Below are positions 6,992 through 8,270 of a DNA stretch of 8,270 bases, piece after piece. The stretch covers positions 1 through 8,270 of the forward strand of contig DASSBJ010000154.1 of the NCBI GenBank assembly GCA_035698885.1, read 5' to 3'. Both the position numbers and the translations under genes were made by a program. The stretch comes from VRUE01 sp035698885 (GTDB lineage Bacteria > Actinomycetota > Thermoleophilia > Solirubrobacterales > 70-9). The number at the start of each line of letters is the position of its first letter. The stretch's first letter is position 1. The notes under the pieces were generated by a model. It saw nothing but the letters and a program-made list of their open reading frames with translations, was not told where the DNA came from and made no database searches.

Positions 6992-7885
6992 TCAAACGGA
7001 GGTGAGGCGCTCGATGCGGTGGGCGACCGGCGGATGCTCGGCGCGATTGAGCAGGAAGCGGCGCTGCGGGGGATCGAAGGGAAGCTCCTGGTCGGCCAGG
7101 TGGCGGGCGAGGTCCTCGGCTTGGCCGAGGGCGGCAGCGTGGGCGTCGGCGGCGTACTCGCGGGAGCGCCAGTGGGCGGCCCAGAGCGGTCGCAGCAGCG
7201 CCTCGGCGCAGCCGCCTCCGGCGAGGCGGAGCAGCCAGCGCAGGCAGCCGAGCAGGAGACCGCGGGGATGGTCGTCCCCGGGCGCGGCGGCCTCCCCGTC
7301 GCGCGGCTCGAGCGGGCCCAGCGGGTCGCCCCAGAGCTCGAGTCGGTCGAGGGCCTCGGTGAGGCGGGCGTCGAGCGAGCGGAGGTGGCCGAGCTCGTGG
7401 GCGTAGACGGCTGCCGTGTCGGGAGACTCGAGCAGACCGCGGCTGAGCAGAACGGCGGAGCCTCGTGCAGCGGCCGCGGGGAGCGGGTCGTCGAGGACGT
7501 AGGTGGGCGGCGCGGGCAGCGACGGGTCGACACCGCGCAGCACGCCGTCGGCGTCCTCGATCGCCAGCGCCTCCTCGGCGCTGGGTCGGCGGCCGCCGAC
7601 GCGGCGCGTCCACAGCCAGCCGCGACCGGGGGCGATCAGCGCCGAGGCGGACCAGGCCAGCGGGGCGAGGGCGATGAGCCAGGCGGCCTGGCCGGCGCTC
7701 AGCCCGAGGGGGACGATCGCCCCCACGGTCGCGGCGAGCGGCCAGGCGAGGAGCCAGCGGGCGCCGGCTCCGAGGATCCCCTCCCCGAGGAAGGTCAGCA
7801 GGTAGAGCGGCAGACCGGTTGCGGCGGAGAGCCCCGACGCCGGATGGCGCCGGGTCCTGCGATCGCTCTCCGCCTGGGTGTGCAT
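6992..7885 (-). CDS. M48 family (HtpX-like) membrane zinc metalloprotease
   Basis: 297 residues from ATG 7885 to TGA 6992-6994. After an Arg-rich 15-20 residue N-terminus come about three hydrophobic segments (roughly 20-40, 43-64, 66-84). The zinc site is HELGH at 163-167 (HExxH, catalytic Glu164), within a YAHELGHLRS helix typical of M48. The third ligand is expected to be Glu243 of SREYAAD (241-247), and a hydrophobic segment at about 207-235 separates the two as in HtpX/Ste24 relatives. Length fits HtpX-type enzymes (about 280-300). M48 members degrade or process membrane and secreted proteins at the membrane; the substrate here is unknown. No Shine-Dalgarno sequence precedes the ATG. It is the first ATG, GTG or TTG after an in-frame stop near 7957, and it lies inside a large inverted repeat. 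Confidence 0.88.
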   Translation of the reverse strand: MHTQAESDRRTRRHPASGLSAATGLPLYLLTFLGEGILGAGARWLLAWPLAATVGAIVPLGLSAGQAAWLIALAPLAWSASALIAPGRGWLWTRRVGGRRPSAEEALAIEDADGVLRGVDPSLPAPPTYVLDDPLPAAAARGSAVLLSRGLLESPDTAAVYAHELGHLRSLDARLTEALDRLELWGDPLGPLEPRDGEAAAPGDDHPRGLLLGCLRWLLRLAGGGCAEALLRPLWAAHWRSREYAADAHAAALGQAEDLARHLADQELPFDPPQRRFLLNRAEHPPVAHRIERLTSV

Positions 7886-7945
7886 GGGCGAGCAAAGGCA
7901 CGCTCGCGTGCGACGATGCGAGTCCTGCGCGCCCAGGCGGAGAGC
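7865..7945 (-). promoter_or_regulatory. 14-bp perfect inverted repeat enclosing the protease start codon
   Basis: GCTCTCCGCCTGGG at 7865-7878 is the exact reverse complement of 7932-7945. Nested inside are GCAT/ATGC (7882-7885 and 7916-7919) and GCGAGC/GCTCGC (7888-7893 and 7902-7907). In the minus-strand mRNA this would fold into a long stem-loop that contains the start codon (7885-7883), with one outer arm inside codons 3-7. It could limit translation, act as a DNA cruciform or be a protein-binding palindrome. The sequence does not say which. Confidence 0.5.
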
Positions 7946-7992
7946 TTCGACTGGTCACAAGCGGCGTTGCGTGCCCGCGGGACGGACGCGGA

Positions 7993-8013
7993 AATGTAGC
8001 CAGAATGTAGCCA
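7993..8013. repeat. Two direct copies of AATGTAGCCA with 11-base period
   Basis: AATGTAGCCA occurs at 7993-8002 and again at 8004-8013, separated by one G. Two 10-base half-sites with an 11-base period place both on the same DNA face, as in binding sites of OmpR/PhoB-type regulators. The repeat lies about 110-130 bases upstream of the protease start. It is also the least GC-rich spot in its neighbourhood. Confidence 0.4.
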
Positions 8014-8083
8014 TGAGCGGCTGGCAGGCATGGGAACAGCGCGGAGCGGCCCGGAACGGGCTGCGACGGGCGTTGGGGAGGAT

Positions 8084-8101
8084 TCGGCTTGCCAGAGCCG
8101 A
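8084..8101 (-). terminator. Hairpin in the tRNA 3' trailer, possible terminator
   Basis: TCGGCT and AGCCGA flank a 6-nt loop, 30 bases after the tRNA in its direction of transcription. A second hairpin GCCCG-TTC-CGGGC follows at 8061-8049. Neither has a T-run, so this is at best a weak or U-less terminator or a processing structure. Confidence 0.25.
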
Positions 8102-8130
8102 TAGACGGCACAGAGCGGAATGAAGAGGAA

Positions 8131-8226
8131 TGCGCCCGACGAGAATCGAACTCGCGACCTTCGGCTTGAAAGACCGACGCTCTTTGGACCCCGTGAAGGG
8201 TCCGTTGACCACTGAGCTACGGGCGC
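8131..8226 (-). tRNA. tRNA with anticodon TTC (Glu by codon) carrying an extra hairpin in the D loop
   Basis: Acceptor stem GCGCCCG/CGGGCGC (8226-8220 with 8138-8132) pairs perfectly, with T8-A9 and discriminator A at 8131; CCA is not encoded. The D stem is GCTC/GAGC (8217-8214 and 8182-8179). The anticodon stem is TCGGT/GCCGA (one G-T pair) around loop CTTTCAA with anticodon TTC at 8170-8168. The T arm is GCGAG-TTCGATT-CTCGT with the conserved TTCRA. The D loop (8213-8183) is 31 nt instead of the usual 7-11 and contains a 6-bp hairpin GGACCC/GGGTCC (8203-8198 and 8191-8186). Without about 24 nt the molecule is a normal 72-nt body plus A73. Whether the insert is removed, tolerated or inactivating cannot be told from sequence. 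The decoded amino acid rests on the anticodon alone. Confidence 0.82.
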
Positions 8227-8237
8227 CCTGCGCGTGT

Positions 8238-8243
8238 ACTTTA
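8238..8243 (-). promoter_or_regulatory. Possible -10 box (TAAAGT) of the tRNA promoter
   Basis: On the minus strand TAAAGT fits TANNNT and ends 11 nt before the first base of the tRNA, a normal distance for a bacterial tRNA with a short 5' leader. No good -35 box is visible in the 27 remaining upstream bases. Confidence 0.35.
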
Positions 8244-8270
8244 TCGGCGTGAAGCTGTTGGAGCATTGCG

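Larger units (their letters stand above)
7886..8130. other. Gap of 245 bases between the tRNA and the protease gene
   Basis: No coding sequence is supported here; the open frames crossing it run through the tRNA or lie antisense to the protease. It contains the upstream arm of the protease inverted repeat, a tandem 10-base direct repeat (7993-8013), and two hairpins close to the tRNA (8049-8061 and 8084-8101). I see no clear promoter for the protease, so read-through from the tRNA promoter is possible. Confidence 0.6.

Noticed and set aside
6777..8111. A 444-codon minus-strand frame and a 370-codon plus-strand frame (6887-7999) over the protease region
   Set aside because: Both overlap the HExxH protease almost completely in other frames and are Arg/Pro- or Gly/Ala-rich without motifs.
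8131..8160. tRNA 3' end as an integration site for a mobile element bounded by the Rep-like gene
   Set aside because: I found no second copy of the tRNA 3' sequence in the window and no integrase gene. The element idea has no boundary evidence.
8131..8226. Reading the tRNA as a selenocysteine tRNA, since the D-loop hairpin could expose TCA and the length is 95-96 nt
   Set aside because: There is no 8-bp acceptor stem and no Sec-type D arm. The GCTC/GAGC D stem and the 5-bp anticodon stem with loop CTTTCAA give a perfect ordinary tRNA once the extra hairpin is set aside.
7955..8266. A 103-codon minus-strand open frame
   Set aside because: It runs straight through the tRNA gene, and its apparent protein is a translation of the tRNA.

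Overview
The window is very GC-rich DNA (roughly 70% or more by eye) with five protein genes, one tRNA gene and short intergenic gaps. Three things point to a high-GC actinobacterium, most likely class Thermoleophilia (Solirubrobacter/Conexibacter type): the codon bias, the secreted Ig-like proteins with DTTPP-type module junctions and Arg/Lys-rich C-terminal tails, and a tRNA gene with no encoded CCA. That placement is inference from style and not from a marker gene.

Layout. Minus strand 1-2192: a secreted multi-domain protein whose 3' end is cut by the window edge, so it is easily missed behind a long open antisense frame. Minus strand 2249-5038: a complete 929-residue paralogue of it, 56 bases upstream in the direction of transcription. 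The pair looks like one operon made by tandem duplication, with a 2840-base repeat offset that holds without gaps for more than 1.1 kb. A 214-base gap (5039-5252) follows, with several nested hairpins that may form a structured leader for the pair. Minus strand 5253-6449: a 398-residue protein resembling plasmid/phage rolling-circle replication initiators, standing alone with no other mobile-element genes. Plus strand 6538-6975: a small secreted cysteine-containing protein. Minus strand 6992-7885: an HtpX-like M48 membrane metalloprotease, convergent with the small secreted gene. Minus strand 8131-8226: a tRNA with anticodon TTC.

The genes do not form a recognisable pathway. The common theme is the cell envelope: two large secreted modular proteins, one small secreted protein and one membrane protease. 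The replication-initiator-like gene is the outlier.

The strongest unusual signal is the tRNA. Its acceptor, anticodon and T arms and its D stem are canonical, but the D loop is 31 nt long because it carries an extra 6-bp hairpin; removing about 24 nt leaves an ordinary 72-nt tRNA body. Other items worth attention are the uneven divergence of the tandem paralogues, the structured region upstream of them, a 14-bp perfect inverted repeat around the start codon of the protease gene, and the apparent loss of the catalytic tyrosine in the Rep-like protein.
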